DNA of 64,000 bases. Source: Streptomyces colonosanans (lineage in GTDB: Bacteria > Actinomycetota > Actinomycetes > Streptomycetales > Streptomycetaceae). The stretch's first letter is position 1, and each line of letters starts with the position of its first letter. The notes beneath the pieces are model-generated. The model worked only from the letters and a program-made list of their open reading frames with translations. It was not told the DNA's origin and made no database searches. The stretch spans positions 47,807 through 111,806 of the forward strand of contig NZ_MLYP01000037.1 in NCBI RefSeq assembly GCF_001866645.1, written 5' to 3'. This document shows positions 19,552 through 27,407 of the stretch, piece after piece. The position numbers and the translations under genes were made by a program.

Positions 19552-19610
19552 TGCCACCGGCAGGCAACGTTTGCCCGTCGCCGGGCGCGCGTTGCCTGCC
19601 CCGGCACTAG
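19548..19610. repeat. Palindromic repeat, short copy (copy A)
   Basis: The arms CTAGTGCC...GGCAGGCAACG and CGTTGCCTGCC...GGCACTAG form an inverted repeat of 8 + 11 bp between two convergent genes. Both stop codons (TAG of the RecD2-like gene and TAG of the minus-strand gene) are inside the arms. The outer arms match the ends of the longer repeats at 38031, 43432 and 63115. It probably acts as a bidirectional terminator. Confidence 0.75.
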
Positions 19611-20299
19611 CGGTCGGAGTCCAGAGGCTCCAGGTCCTCGTCGTCGTCCAGGTCGGAATCGGGTCCGAGGTCCTCCTCCACGTCGTCGTCCTCCGACTCC
19701 TCGTCGAAGACGGCGCTCATGTCGAAACGGCAGACGACCCTGTGCGGATCGACGGGTTCGAAGGGGGCCTCCAGCCATTCGCCCGGCTCCGCGGGTTCGT
19801 CCGCGGCCGTCACCCACAGCGTGGAGTCGCCCTCCTCCAGGCCGAACTCCTTGTGCCGGGAGGCGATCTCGTCGGGTTCGAACTCGCCGAAGAGGACGCC
19901 GAGGGCGCCGTGGACCGTGCCGGACGACGGCTCCGGCGCGCCCTCCTCCTCCGCGGCCTCCACACGCTCCGCCTGCGTCAGCAGCCGCTGCGGCTCCACC
20001 ACCGTGTAGTCCCGGCGGATCAGCACGCTCAGCGCGTTCGGTTCCTCGGGGCCCGTGTACGGCGGGAGCTCTTCCTCCACCTCGGGGATCTCGAAGGGCG
20101 TGACCTCGTCGTAGCGGTCGTAGAGAAGCTCGTCGTACTCCTCGGCCGCCGCGGCCAGCTCGTTGAACGCCTCGTAGACGGCCGGGTCGTCCTCACCCGT
20201 CCTGCGCTCGACCGCGGCCAGGTGGCGGTCGAGCGCGGTCTTGACCGCCTCGGCGGCGGCGCGTACCTCGGTAGCGGTCGGCTGCACAGCATCAGACAT
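19607..20299 (-). CDS. Conserved acidic hypothetical protein
   Basis: A 230-residue, strongly acidic protein with a C-terminal Asp/Glu tail (EDDDVEEDLGPDSDLDDDED). The N-terminal ~60 residues look helical (TEVRAAAEAVKTALDRHLAAVE), and the middle is rich in aromatic and Pro residues. It resembles proteins conserved in Streptomyces without known function. The ATG at 20299 (MSDAVQP) is preferred to one 39 bp upstream. No catalytic motif is recognised. Confidence 0.75.
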   Translation of the reverse strand: MSDAVQPTATEVRAAAEAVKTALDRHLAAVERRTGEDDPAVYEAFNELAAAAEEYDELLYDRYDEVTPFEIPEVEEELPPYTGPEEPNALSVLIRRDYTVVEPQRLLTQAERVEAAEEEGAPEPSSGTVHGALGVLFGEFEPDEIASRHKEFGLEEGDSTLWVTAADEPAEPGEWLEAPFEPVDPHRVVCRFDMSAVFDEESEDDDVEEDLGPDSDLDDDEDLEPLDSDR

Positions 20300-20346
20300 A
20301 GTGCAGACGCTATCCGTAGCGGACCCCAGCCCGCACAATAGATGCG

Positions 20347-20535
20347 ATGCCGGAATACGAATTTGTCGATGTGTATGTACCGCGCGGGGTCTCGCGCAAG
20401 GACGCCACGCGCCTGCTGACAGACCATGCCGAATACGGACACTGGGAGTTGGACCGCCTGAGTCTGCTGCGCGACGGCAGCCGCAGGGTGCGGTTGCGCC
20501 GGCGGATCATCCGCCAGGTGCGTGCCACATGGTGA
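20347..20535 (+). CDS. DUF5703 family small protein
   Basis: A 62-residue basic protein, MPEYEFVDVYVPRG..., with an Arg-rich C-terminal half (RRVRLRRRIIRQVR). It matches the small DUF5703 family conserved in streptomycetes; function unknown. It is divergent from the acidic hypothetical gene, with only 47 bp between the starts, and is followed by a strong hairpin. Confidence 0.75.
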   Translation: MPEYEFVDVYVPRGVSRKDATRLLTDHAEYGHWELDRLSLLRDGSRRVRLRRRIIRQVRATW

Positions 20536-20556
20536 CCCAAGGTGGCTGAAATGAAT

Positions 20557-20614
20557 CGGGCCCCGCTGCGGCGGGGCCCGATCCGCACGCCGTGCGGGGA
20601 GGGATACGGCGTGC
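20557..20614. terminator. Double hairpin between DUF5703 and chpC
   Basis: The first hairpin is CGGGCCCCGC-TGCG-GCGGGGCCCG (20557-20580, 10-bp perfect stem). The second pairs GCACGCCGT with ACGGCGTGC (20585-20614). They separate convergent genes. Confidence 0.75.
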
Positions 20615-20704
20615 GTGCGACGGGCGCGCTGTCAGACCGTGATGAGTCGCGCGCGGTGTGACGCCCTGGGCCGGGACGGCCGCTGGGGCGCTCCCGCCTC
20701 CGCG

Positions 20705-21472
20705 TTACACGTGCGCGCGCGCCCTGCGGTAGAGCAGCGCACCGCCGAGCAGGGCCCCCGCGCCGGCCGGCACCAGGATGCCGAGCGGAGCGCTACCGGT
20801 GTGGGCGAGCTGTGCGGCGCCCTGGGGCTGGGTGAGGACCTGCGTACCGGGGTGATTGGTGTGGCCGTAGCCGCCGCTCGGCTGCTGCGGTGTGCCGGGG
20901 TGGTTCGGGTGACCGGGCCGCCCCGGGTGCTCGGGCGTGCTGGGAGGCGTGGTGCCGCCGTGGCTGCCGGGCGGTGTCTCGTGGCCGCTTCGCGGAGGCG
21001 TGGTGCTGCCGCCCCCGCGGGGCGGGGTGGTCGACTGGCCGCCGCCGGTGTTGGCGCAGCGGTTGCCGCCCGCCCCGTTGCCGAGGCCGACCACGTTCAC
21101 GGAGTTGCCGCAGACGTCGACGGGCACGTCCACCGGCGCCTGCACGGTGTTGCCGGAGCCGATTCCCGGCGAGTCACTGGTGCGCCCTTGCGCATACGCG
21201 CCGCCTGCGCCGCCGGTGCGGCTGCCCGAACCGATGTTGGCGCAGGCGTTGCCCGTCGCCGGGTTGAGCAGTCCGATCACGTTCACGGTGTTGCCGCAGA
21301 CGTTGACCGGTACGTGCACGGGCACCTGCACCGTGTTGCCCGAGAGCACACCGGGCGAGCCGGTGGCCGATCCGTTCGCACCCGAGTCGGCGTGCGCGTA
21401 GCCGCCGGTGACGGCGAGGACGCCGGTCGCCGCCGCCACAGTCATCAGGCCCTTGCGGGTGACCTGTCGCAT
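20705..21472 (-). CDS. chpC: Long chaplin with sortase signal
   Basis: A cell-surface amyloid-forming protein of aerial hyphae and spores, 255 residues. After a signal peptide (~1-28) come two chaplin domains, each with paired Cys and the motif VPV(H/D)VPV(N/D)VCGN(T/S)VNV (about residues 30-80 and 90-135). A Pro/Gly/His-rich spacer follows, then the sorting signal LAHTG, a hydrophobic stretch and RRAR. Two chaplin domains with LAxTG define the long chaplins; next to chpH this is ChpC. Sortase should anchor it to peptidoglycan. Confidence 0.92.
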   Translation of the reverse strand: MRQVTRKGLMTVAAATGVLAVTGGYAHADSGANGSATGSPGVLSGNTVQVPVHVPVNVCGNTVNVIGLLNPATGNACANIGSGSRTGGAGGAYAQGRTSDSPGIGSGNTVQAPVDVPVDVCGNSVNVVGLGNGAGGNRCANTGGGQSTTPPRGGGSTTPPRSGHETPPGSHGGTTPPSTPEHPGRPGHPNHPGTPQQPSGGYGHTNHPGTQVLTQPQGAAQLAHTGSAPLGILVPAGAGALLGGALLYRRARAHV

Positions 21473-21552
21473 TGTTGATTCCCTGCCTTCGACGTTGTCG
21501 TGGACCTTCCGGAACACGCCCGCGCGCTGGATGCGCGGGCGCGGAGGAACCG

Positions 21553-21589
21553 GTCGGCCCCGGAGTGCGGCACGCACTCCGGGGCCGAC
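21553..21589 (-). terminator. Strong terminator between chpH and chpC
   Basis: A 17-bp perfect stem with a 3-base loop (arm beginning GTCGGCCCCGGAG). It lies between two minus-strand genes, so chpH probably ends here and chpC has its own promoter. Confidence 0.8.
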
Positions 21590-21621
21590 GGACTCAGACC
21601 CTCATGGGGTGAGGCACAACG

Positions 21622-21855
21622 TCAGCTGTTGACGCAGGTGTTGCCGAAGGCGGGGTTCAGCAGCCCGATCACCGAGATCGTGTTGCCGCAGACGTTCACC
21701 GGGACGTGCACCGGAACCTGAACGACGTTGCCGGACAGGATACCCGGGGAGTTCGCAGCGGCACCCGAGGCACCCGAGTCGGCGACGGCCAGGCCCGCGC
21801 CCGCGAGAACCAGACCACCAGTGGCAGCCGCAGCAGCGACGACCTTCTTGATCAT
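21622..21855 (-). CDS. chpH: Short chaplin ChpH
   Basis: A 77-residue secreted surfactant-like amyloid protein that coats aerial structures. The signal peptide (~1-27) ends near AVADSG. It is followed by one chaplin domain with two Cys (NVCGNTISV and GNTCVNS), which form a disulfide in the family. The ATG at 21855 is chosen because AAGGAGG sits 5-6 bases upstream; a start 30 bp earlier lacks this. It is adjacent to chpC as in S. coelicolor (SCO1674-1675). Confidence 0.93.
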   Translation of the reverse strand: MIKKVVAAAAATGGLVLAGAGLAVADSGASGAAANSPGILSGNVVQVPVHVPVNVCGNTISVIGLLNPAFGNTCVNS

Positions 21856-22052
21856 TATTCCTCCTTGTTGGCAAACGCGATCCAAGCCTCGGACCGCACC
21901 ACCTGTAACGAGGAGGGAGTAATGGGGCTACGAGCCTATGGTCGCATTCACCCGTTCTCGTCTACTCCCGTACACGCTCGCGAATACCGGGGTCGCACGT
22001 CGACGCCCAACCCGAGGCGCGACGAAGGGGGTTGGGAGCGACGCGCAGGCCC

Positions 22053-23378
22053 TCAGGAGGCGTCGATGAACCGGTCGAGGACGCGCACGCCGAACTTCAG
22101 CGCATCCACCGGTACCCGCTCGTCGACACCGTGGAACATGCCCGCGAAGTCCAGCTCCGGCGGCAGCTTCAGCGGCGCGAAGCCGAAGCAGCGGATGCCG
22201 AGATCTGCGAAGGACTTGGCGTCGGTACCGGCCGACAGCATGTACGGCACGGCGCGGGCGATGGGGTCCTCGGCGGACAACGCGGTCTGCATGGCCTCGA
22301 CCAGCGCCCCGTCGAAGGTGGTCTCCAGCGCCTTGTCCGTGTGCACGTCCTCGCGCTTGACGCGCGGGCCCAGGATGCGGTCGAGGTCGGCGAGGAACTC
22401 CTCCTCGTGACCCGGCAGATAGCGCCCGTCGACGTGCGCGGTGGCCTGTCCCGGGATCACGTTCACCTTGTAACCGGCGCCCAGCTGGGTCGGGTTGGCG
22501 GTGTTCTGCAGCGAGGCGCCGATCAGCTTGGCGATGCCGCCGAGCTTGGCGAGTGTCTCGTCCATGTTCTCGGGGTCGAGTTCGGTGCCGAGTGCGTCGC
22601 CGAGTTCGTCGAGGAAGTGCCGCAGGGTCTTGGTCACCCGCACCGGGAACTTGTGCCGGCCCAGGCGGCCGACGGCCTCGGACAGCTCGGTGATGGCGTT
22701 GTCCTTGTGGATCATCGAACCGTGACCGGCGGTGCCGTCCACGGTCAGCTTCATCCAGTGCATGCCCTTCTGCGCGGTCTCCACGAGGTACAGCCGCAGC
22801 TTCTCGTTGACCGTGAAGGAGAACCCGCCGACCTCTCCGATCGCCTCGGTGACCCCTTCGAAAAGATCCGGGTGCTTGTCGACCAGGTGCCGGGCGCCCC
22901 AGGTGCCGCCGGCCTCCTCGTCCGCGAGGAAGGCGAGGACGATGTCGCGCGGCGGCCTGCGCCCGCTGCGCAGCCGGTCACGGACGACCGCCAGTGTCAT
23001 GGCGTCCATGTCCTTCATGTCGACCGCGCCGCGCCCCCACACGCATCCGTCGGCGATCTCGCCGGAGAACGGGTGGTGCGTCCAGTCCTGCGCGTTGGCC
23101 GGTACGACGTCGGTGTGGCCGTGGATCAGCAGCGCGGGCCGTGAGGAGTCCTCGCCCTCGATACGGGCCACCGTGGAGGCCCGTCCCTGGTGCGACTCGA
23201 AGATCTGCGGTTCGAGCCCCACCTCGGCGAGCTTCTCGGCGACGTACTCCGCGGCCCTGCGCTCGCCCGGCCCCGAGTGGTCGCCGTAGTTGCTGGTGTC
23301 GATCCGGATCAGCTCGCGGCAGAGGTCCACGACCTCGTCCTCGCCGGTGACGTTCCTGGCCGTGTCCGTGTGGGTCAC
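22053..23378 (-). CDS. M20-family metallopeptidase
   Basis: A 441-residue di-zinc hydrolase (peptidase, deacylase or carboxypeptidase). Zinc-site motifs are visible: LIHGHTDVVPAN, GRGAVDMKDMDA and FLADEEAGG. A late His in GMFHGVDERVP is in the expected place. A GTG at 23378 with GGGAGGA upstream is the likely start; the ATG further upstream would add low-complexity residues. The natural substrate is unknown. It sits directly upstream (divergent) of tRNA-Leu. Confidence 0.88.
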   Translation of the reverse strand: MTHTDTARNVTGEDEVVDLCRELIRIDTSNYGDHSGPGERRAAEYVAEKLAEVGLEPQIFESHQGRASTVARIEGEDSSRPALLIHGHTDVVPANAQDWTHHPFSGEIADGCVWGRGAVDMKDMDAMTLAVVRDRLRSGRRPPRDIVLAFLADEEAGGTWGARHLVDKHPDLFEGVTEAIGEVGGFSFTVNEKLRLYLVETAQKGMHWMKLTVDGTAGHGSMIHKDNAITELSEAVGRLGRHKFPVRVTKTLRHFLDELGDALGTELDPENMDETLAKLGGIAKLIGASLQNTANPTQLGAGYKVNVIPGQATAHVDGRYLPGHEEEFLADLDRILGPRVKREDVHTDKALETTFDGALVEAMQTALSAEDPIARAVPYMLSAGTDAKSFADLGIRCFGFAPLKLPPELDFAGMFHGVDERVPVDALKFGVRVLDRFIDAS

Positions 23379-23562
23379 GCTGGTTCCTCCCGCTGTCACT
23401 GCTGGTGGTCCCTTCATCCTCCCTCCGACCCCCCTCGCTCCCCAAGACCGGTCCCGGCCCCTCACGCGCCGTTCACGAGGGAACGGGGCGTGATCGAACA
23501 CCCCCGAAAGCCTGGTAATGTTTCCTTCGTCGCCGCGGGGAAGACCGCACGACAGACACCTG

Positions 23563-23650
23563 GTCCGGGTGGCGGAATGGCAGACGCGCTAGCTTGAGGT
23601 GCTAGTGCCCTTTATCGGGCGTGGGGGTTCAAGTCCCCCCTCGGACACCA
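23563..23650 (+). tRNA. tRNA-Leu (anticodon GAG), CCA encoded
   Basis: Acceptor arms GTCCGGG/CTCGGAC, a long variable arm, the T-arm GTTCAAGTC and the anticodon loop TTGAGGT within the stem CTAGC/GCTAG, giving anticodon GAG (CUC codons). CCA is encoded at 23648-23650. Its 3' end is the target of the integrated element: the last 23 bases before the final A recur at 34648-34670. Confidence 0.97.
23627..23649 (+). other. attL
   Basis: This 23-bp copy, beginning GTTCAAGTC and ending TCGGACACC inside tRNA-Leu, is identical to 34648-34670. The next bases differ (A here, G there), which fixes the right limit of identity; the bases to the left also differ. Confidence 0.93.
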
Positions 23651-23656
23651 GCTGAA

Positions 23657-23680
23657 ACCCCTGTTCACCAGGGGTTTTTT
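23657..23680 (+). terminator. Element-borne terminator after tRNA-Leu
   Basis: The stem ACCCCTG/CAGGGGT with a 5-base loop, followed by six Ts. It lies on the element side of attL, so it replaces the tRNA's own terminator, now displaced to 34685-34720. Confidence 0.85.
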
Positions 23681-23698
23681 GCTTTCCAGGACTATGGC

Positions 23699-23719
23699 GT
23701 GACCAACCACGTGACCAAC
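23699..23719 (+). repeat. Left arm-type integrase sites (GTGACCAAC x2)
   Basis: GTGACCAAC occurs at 23699-23707 and 23711-23719, 50-70 bp inside attL. Near-identical RTGACCAAC repeats occur at 34508, 34519 and 34562 near attR. The same orientation and placement flanking the core fit arm-type integrase or excisionase binding sites. Confidence 0.65.
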
Positions 23720-23738
23720 AGCCTGGAGACTCCCCAGG

Positions 23739-25010
23739 TCAGACCAGGGAGGACAGGCCAAGTCGGCCCGCACCGGAGGCGGCCAGTCGGCGCGCTCCGT
23801 CCTTACGAGAGTGGCCGTACCGGGCCATGGTGTAGCCGGGCGAGTGGTGCCGGACGTTGGCGGAGACCTCTACCGGATTCTCTCCGGCCTCCAGATCGTT
23901 CGTGACCTTGCTGTGCCTCCAGTCGTGAATCCGGAAGTCCTCCGGCAGGTGCAGGCGGGTGCGCAGGGTGCGCCACCGTGCAGACACCTTCTCCGGGTCC
24001 TGCGGGCCCCCGGCCTCGCCTCGGTAGAGCTTGAAGCCGTCTCGGGCGAACACAAGGTCATGATCGACCCAGGCGGAGCCGAGGCGTGCCCGCTCGGCGT
24101 CCTGCCGCTCCTTCTGCCACTTCAGAACGTTCATGACGCTCTGGTCCACGTAGATCAGCGCGTTGTCGTCACCGTCCTTGGTCAGCTTCCGGAGGCGATA
24201 AGTGTTGCCCTCTTCGACCACCACCCAGCCCAGTTCGATGGCTCCCTCTTCCCAGTGGACGAGAGACCACTTCATCCCAAGTGCCTCACTGCGCCGCACG
24301 CCGGTAGCGGCGTAGACGGTCCACAGCGGAGCATCACGCAGACAGTGATGGGTCAGGCCACCGTCACAGGCCCGGTTCCCGCAGGGCTCCCACACGGTTG
24401 CCAGGAAACGGGCCGTCTGGCCGTCGTCCACGGTGGGGTACTTCTGTTCCTGCGCCCGTATCTCCCGCGCCGTGGGCGGGTGCGCAGTCGCCGCCGGATT
24501 GGCGGGGATCAGCTTGGGCACAGCAGCCCCGAGAGCACCGGACAGGATGTTGTGGATGTGCCGGACGCTTTTCGCCCCGAGCGGCTTGCCCTTGTTGGTC
24601 GGACACGGAGCGGTCTCCAAGAGCCGATACAGATCATCAAGCGCGTCGTCGGTGACCTCGCACAGCTTCACGCTGCCGATGTGCGGCTTGATGTGAAGAC
24701 GGATCTTCGTCTCGTACCCGGCCACGGTAGTTCCCTCCTTCCTGAGATTCGACAGCCACTTGTCGAGCCAGTCACCCAGCTTCATGTCAGAGCGGGCCGC
24801 GATCTTCCCCGCCTCGTGGTCTGTGTGCCACTGCCGGAGTGCCTTCTCCGCCTCCGTCTTGGTCTTGTACTCGCGACCTATCCAGTAGCGCTCCCTCTTG
24901 CCTGTCGCCTTGTTGAAGTGGAGCGGCGTACGCACACCCCAGGTGTTCGGTCTGCCCTTGCGCGGGATCTCCACCGGAGTCCCCCCGAGCCCGTTACCGC
25001 GCTTCGTCAC
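23739..25010 (-). CDS. int: Tyrosine site-specific integrase
   Basis: Recombines the element's attP with the tRNA-Leu attB. The 423 residues comprise an N-terminal arm-binding region (~20-70), a SAM-like core-binding domain (~75-165) and a catalytic domain. Catalytic residues are visible: Arg239 (TGVRRSEAL), Lys in LRKLTKDG (~276-278), His362 and Arg365 (IHDWRHS), His388/389 and Tyr398 (TMARYGH). A Cys/His cluster, CGNRACDGGLTHHC (210-223), looks like a small metal-binding insertion just before box I. The gene reads towards attL, the usual arrangement. Confidence 0.95.
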   Translation of the reverse strand: MTKRGNGLGGTPVEIPRKGRPNTWGVRTPLHFNKATGKRERYWIGREYKTKTEAEKALRQWHTDHEAGKIAARSDMKLGDWLDKWLSNLRKEGTTVAGYETKIRLHIKPHIGSVKLCEVTDDALDDLYRLLETAPCPTNKGKPLGAKSVRHIHNILSGALGAAVPKLIPANPAATAHPPTAREIRAQEQKYPTVDDGQTARFLATVWEPCGNRACDGGLTHHCLRDAPLWTVYAATGVRRSEALGMKWSLVHWEEGAIELGWVVVEEGNTYRLRKLTKDGDDNALIYVDQSVMNVLKWQKERQDAERARLGSAWVDHDLVFARDGFKLYRGEAGGPQDPEKVSARWRTLRTRLHLPEDFRIHDWRHSKVTNDLEAGENPVEVSANVRHHSPGYTMARYGHSRKDGARRLAASGAGRLGLSSLV

Positions 25011-25027
25011 GTGGGAAGGGTGCCCTT

Positions 25028-25579
25028 CTAGTCGTTGCCCATGAGGTGATCAGTGATCTTGTCGAGGTATGCGCCTGTCGTGATCTCCCTCGCCTTGGTG
25101 GTGAGCTGACCCCCGGCCTTGCCGGGCACCGTGGTCAGCAGATCCCGCTTCCGGGCCTCTTTGAGGTGGCCCCGGATCGTTTCGGGACGCTTGTGGGTTA
25201 GTTCGGCCAGATGCGCGGTGACGTTGGGCACGGCCCGTGAAACGGCCCTGACGTACGCCTCTGCCAGAAAGGCCAGGTACGCATCCGAGATGCCCTCGGA
25301 GGCCAGCAGCCACCGCAGCGCCTCTCCCTCCGCCTCCTGCGTGACCTGCTGCTCAGAGTCGGCCGGCCGGGCGGCACGGAATTGGTCGCCAGCCCTCTTG
25401 AAGTCGACCTGGCGCAGCACGGTGGAGGACACGCCACCCTGCGTGGAAGCGGGGTCCGCGTCTGGGTGCGGGGTGATCAGCACACGTCCGGGGCCGCTGG
25501 CCGGGTCGGCGTCGGCCGCCCAGCGCATGTGTACCCGCCACGGGCCTACGTCCTGGCTGATCTCGATGTGTTCGCTCAT
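25028..25579 (-). CDS. Winged-helix protein next to the integrase
   Basis: A 183-residue protein. The N-terminal half (SQDVGPWRVHMRWAADAD) is predicted beta-rich, and the C-terminal half resembles a winged helix (VTAHLAELTHKRPETIRGHLKEARKRDLLTTV, ~115-150). Similar proteins occur beside integrases in Streptomyces elements, but I know no function. A role in control of integration or replication is plausible. The ATG at 25579 is preferred to one 87 bp upstream. It is transcribed with int (17 bp apart). Confidence 0.75.
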   Translation of the reverse strand: MSEHIEISQDVGPWRVHMRWAADADPASGPGRVLITPHPDADPASTQGGVSSTVLRQVDFKRAGDQFRAARPADSEQQVTQEAEGEALRWLLASEGISDAYLAFLAEAYVRAVSRAVPNVTAHLAELTHKRPETIRGHLKEARKRDLLTTVPGKAGGQLTTKAREITTGAYLDKITDHLMGND

Positions 25580-25590
25580 ACCCTCACCAT

Positions 25591-25645
25591 ACCACCCCGG
25601 GTGGTCATACCCAGGTTTGACAGGCGGGGTGGGTGTGCGTACATG
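25591..25645. promoter_or_regulatory. Divergent control region: palindrome plus promoter
   Basis: ACCACCC-C-GGGTGGT (25591-25605) is a perfect 7-bp-arm palindrome 12 bp upstream of the minus-strand start codon at 25579. TTGACA (25617-25622), a 17-bp spacer and TACATG (25640-25645) form a good promoter for the plus-strand genes. This arrangement suits a switch between int and the replication/xis genes. Confidence 0.55.
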
Positions 25646-25705
25646 TGGAAATAGGCCGGACAGCAACGGGCGGAAGCGCCGCCCACCGGCCGCAGGGGAG
25701 ACGCA

Positions 25706-25876
25706 TTGACCAAGCTCATGACCGTTGACGATGTGGCCGCCTACCTGAACAAGCCCAAGAAATGGGTGTACGGGAACTGGAAGGCCGAGCAGATCCCGTT
25801 CCGGAAGGTGGGACAGTCGCTTCGGTGCCGCCCTGCGGACCTGGACCGCTGGCTGGACGCTCAGGGGGCGGAGTGA
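25706..25876 (+). CDS. Excisionase-like helix-turn-helix protein
   Basis: A 56-residue MerR/excisionase-type DNA-binding protein: LMTVDDVAAYLNKPKKWVYGNW, then a wing and RCRPADLDRWLDAQ. The TTG at 25706 is taken as the start because GGGGAG lies 5 bases upstream; the internal ATG at 25718 has no ribosome site. The stop overlaps the next start (GTGA). It could direct excision with Int or regulate replication. Confidence 0.75.
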   Translation: MTKLMTVDDVAAYLNKPKKWVYGNWKAEQIPFRKVGQSLRCRPADLDRWLDAQGAE

Positions 25877-26382
25877 TTCCGCCGTGGGACGCCGAGTATG
25901 AACTGGTCAAGGCCGAGCGACCTCCGGGGAGGGGGCCATGGTTCGGGCTGAGTCAATCGGCGGCGTTCGAGGCCGGACGGGCGAAGGCGATCAACTCGGA
26001 ACTTCGGTTGTTCCTCTACGCGGTCGGCAGAGCCGACACCTACGGACATGCGGAGTTCGCGCCTGAGGAGTTGGAGCAGCGATTGGGCATTCAGGCCAGC
26101 GGTATACGAAAACTGATAGGCAAGCTGAAGAAGGCCGGGCTTGCTGCTCCGGAAGCAAACGCGCGATGCGTCTTGCTGGCCTACGAGGTGCGCGGTGGTG
26201 GCCACGCGCCAGATGACCCGAAGCGATGCGGATGGCATGGGGAAATGGGGGCAGCCACGGCCCGACGGCAACCGGTGCGTGTTCCGGAATCGGAGGGAGC
26301 ACAGTTCTGGTTGGACCTCTACACCGAGGGCGTGAAGGCAGACGATCAGGCGTTCCTCTCAGGACCGGCACCAGCCCCCTGA
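25873..26382 (+). CDS. Winged-helix hypothetical protein
   Basis: A 169-residue protein starting at a GTG that overlaps the upstream stop. The middle (~35-95) reads like a replication-initiator or MarR-type winged helix: ELRLFLYAVG, then PEELEQRLGIQASGIRKLIGKLKKAGLA. A Cys/His segment follows (KRCGWHGEMG). Coupling to the excisionase-like gene suggests an early replication or control role. I do not recognise a specific family. Confidence 0.65.
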   Translation: MIPPWDAEYELVKAERPPGRGPWFGLSQSAAFEAGRAKAINSELRLFLYAVGRADTYGHAEFAPEELEQRLGIQASGIRKLIGKLKKAGLAAPEANARCVLLAYEVRGGGHAPDDPKRCGWHGEMGAATARRQPVRVPESEGAQFWLDLYTEGVKADDQAFLSGPAPAP

Positions 26383-26493
26383 CCTGCGAAAACACACTCT
26401 CTCCTATAAGCCTGGGCTGGGTGTATCAGTATCTTCTAGTGAGCGCCCCGGCTGAGGGGCCGGGGTCCAACAGCAGTGGAGAAGTTCAGCAAG

Positions 26494-26580
26494 CCGCCCC
26501 CCTCTGAAGGGGGCGGTTTTCTGTATCTGTGAGATTGATTGAGTTGAAGCACGCGGGCGCCCCTGAAGGTGCCCGCTTCT
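26494..26580 (+). terminator. Tandem terminators after the early genes
   Basis: CCGCCCCC/GGGGGCGG then TTTT (26494-26520), and GCGGGCGCC/GGTGCCCGC then TTCTTCTT (26553-26583). The surrounding 26383-26804 interval (about 420 bp) is relatively AT-rich and carries no supported gene, so it probably holds these terminators and the promoter for the capsid module. Confidence 0.75.
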
Positions 26581-26804
26581 TCTTGGGAAGTGAATGCTGC
26601 TTCCTCGCTCTCGCTCGTCGCTGTTCGAATCTCCGGCTTGGGCCGTTGATGCTTTCGAGTGTTCCTCAGCCTTGCTCAGCCCCTGTGGTTTTTCCTCCCC
26701 GGGCAGGGTGCGGGAGGAAAACTCCTCGCGTCCGAGCGCGGCCGAGGCTGGCGCGCGGCCACCCCACTTATTTGCTTCTCTGCGAACGACCAACAGGAGT
26801 GACC

Positions 26805-27020
26805 ATGTTCGATCGCCACTTCTTCACTGCCCGCCGTATCACGCTTGGCCTGTCTGTTGAGGAACTGGCCGACGAAATGGCTGTGGCGCCGTCCACGATC
26901 TATCGGTGGGAATCCGGAGAGACCTGCCCGAGCCTTCGCACCCTCGCCCAGGCTTCCCACTACCTGCGCACCCCTCTGGTAGCGCTCATGACCGTCACAG
27001 AAGCCGACCGGCCCGCCTGA
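26805..27020 (+). CDS. XRE-family helix-turn-helix regulator
   Basis: A 71-residue single-domain Cro/CI-type regulator: FTARRITLGLSVEELADEMAVAPSTIYRWESGETCPSL fills most of the protein. The ATG at 26805 has AGGAG 5 bases upstream; the frame is open further upstream but with no ribosome site. It precedes the scaffold/capsid genes by 28 bp and may control them, or sense a helper-phage signal. Confidence 0.85.
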   Translation: MFDRHFFTARRITLGLSVEELADEMAVAPSTIYRWESGETCPSLRTLAQASHYLRTPLVALMTVTEADRPA

Positions 27021-27048
27021 ATCAGAACCATTAGCTTAGGAGGTCGCC

Positions 27049-27393
27049 ATGAGCGACGCAGAACCGATTCCCGAGGCCGTGCCGGCCGACCCTTCCGCCC
27101 CTGTTCGAGCCGAGGTTGAGCGGGAGTATTCCGGCAAGCTGGCACGGGCCGAACTCAAGGGCTATGCCGCCCAGGCCGGGATCACTCTCCCCGATGGATT
27201 CACCGATTACCTGGATGGTTCCAAGCTACTTGGTGAAGACGGCAAGCCTTCGGCCGAGGCAATGGACAAGGCCCTGGCGCCTTTCAAGCCCAAGGAACCG
27301 GCGTTCCCTCATCTTGTCGGCTCCGGCCCTAACCGCAGTGGTGGCCCTCTCCCTGAGCGCCCCCGTGTTTCTCTCGACGTTCGTAAGCGATAA
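27049..27393 (+). CDS. Probable capsid scaffold-like protein
   Basis: A 114-residue acidic protein with an Ala/Pro/Glu-rich N-terminus, a short helical stretch (REYSGKLARAELKGYAAQAGI) and a basic C-terminal tail (RPRVSLDVRKR). Position (14 bp before the capsid gene), size and charge distribution match phage scaffold or head-assembly proteins, which typically bind coat protein through a basic C-terminus. AGGAGG precedes the ATG. There is no decisive sequence motif, so this is inference from context. Confidence 0.6.
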   Translation: MSDAEPIPEAVPADPSAPVRAEVEREYSGKLARAELKGYAAQAGITLPDGFTDYLDGSKLLGEDGKPSAEAMDKALAPFKPKEPAFPHLVGSGPNRSGGPLPERPRVSLDVRKR

Positions 27394-27407
27394 CTAGGAG
27401 TTTATTT

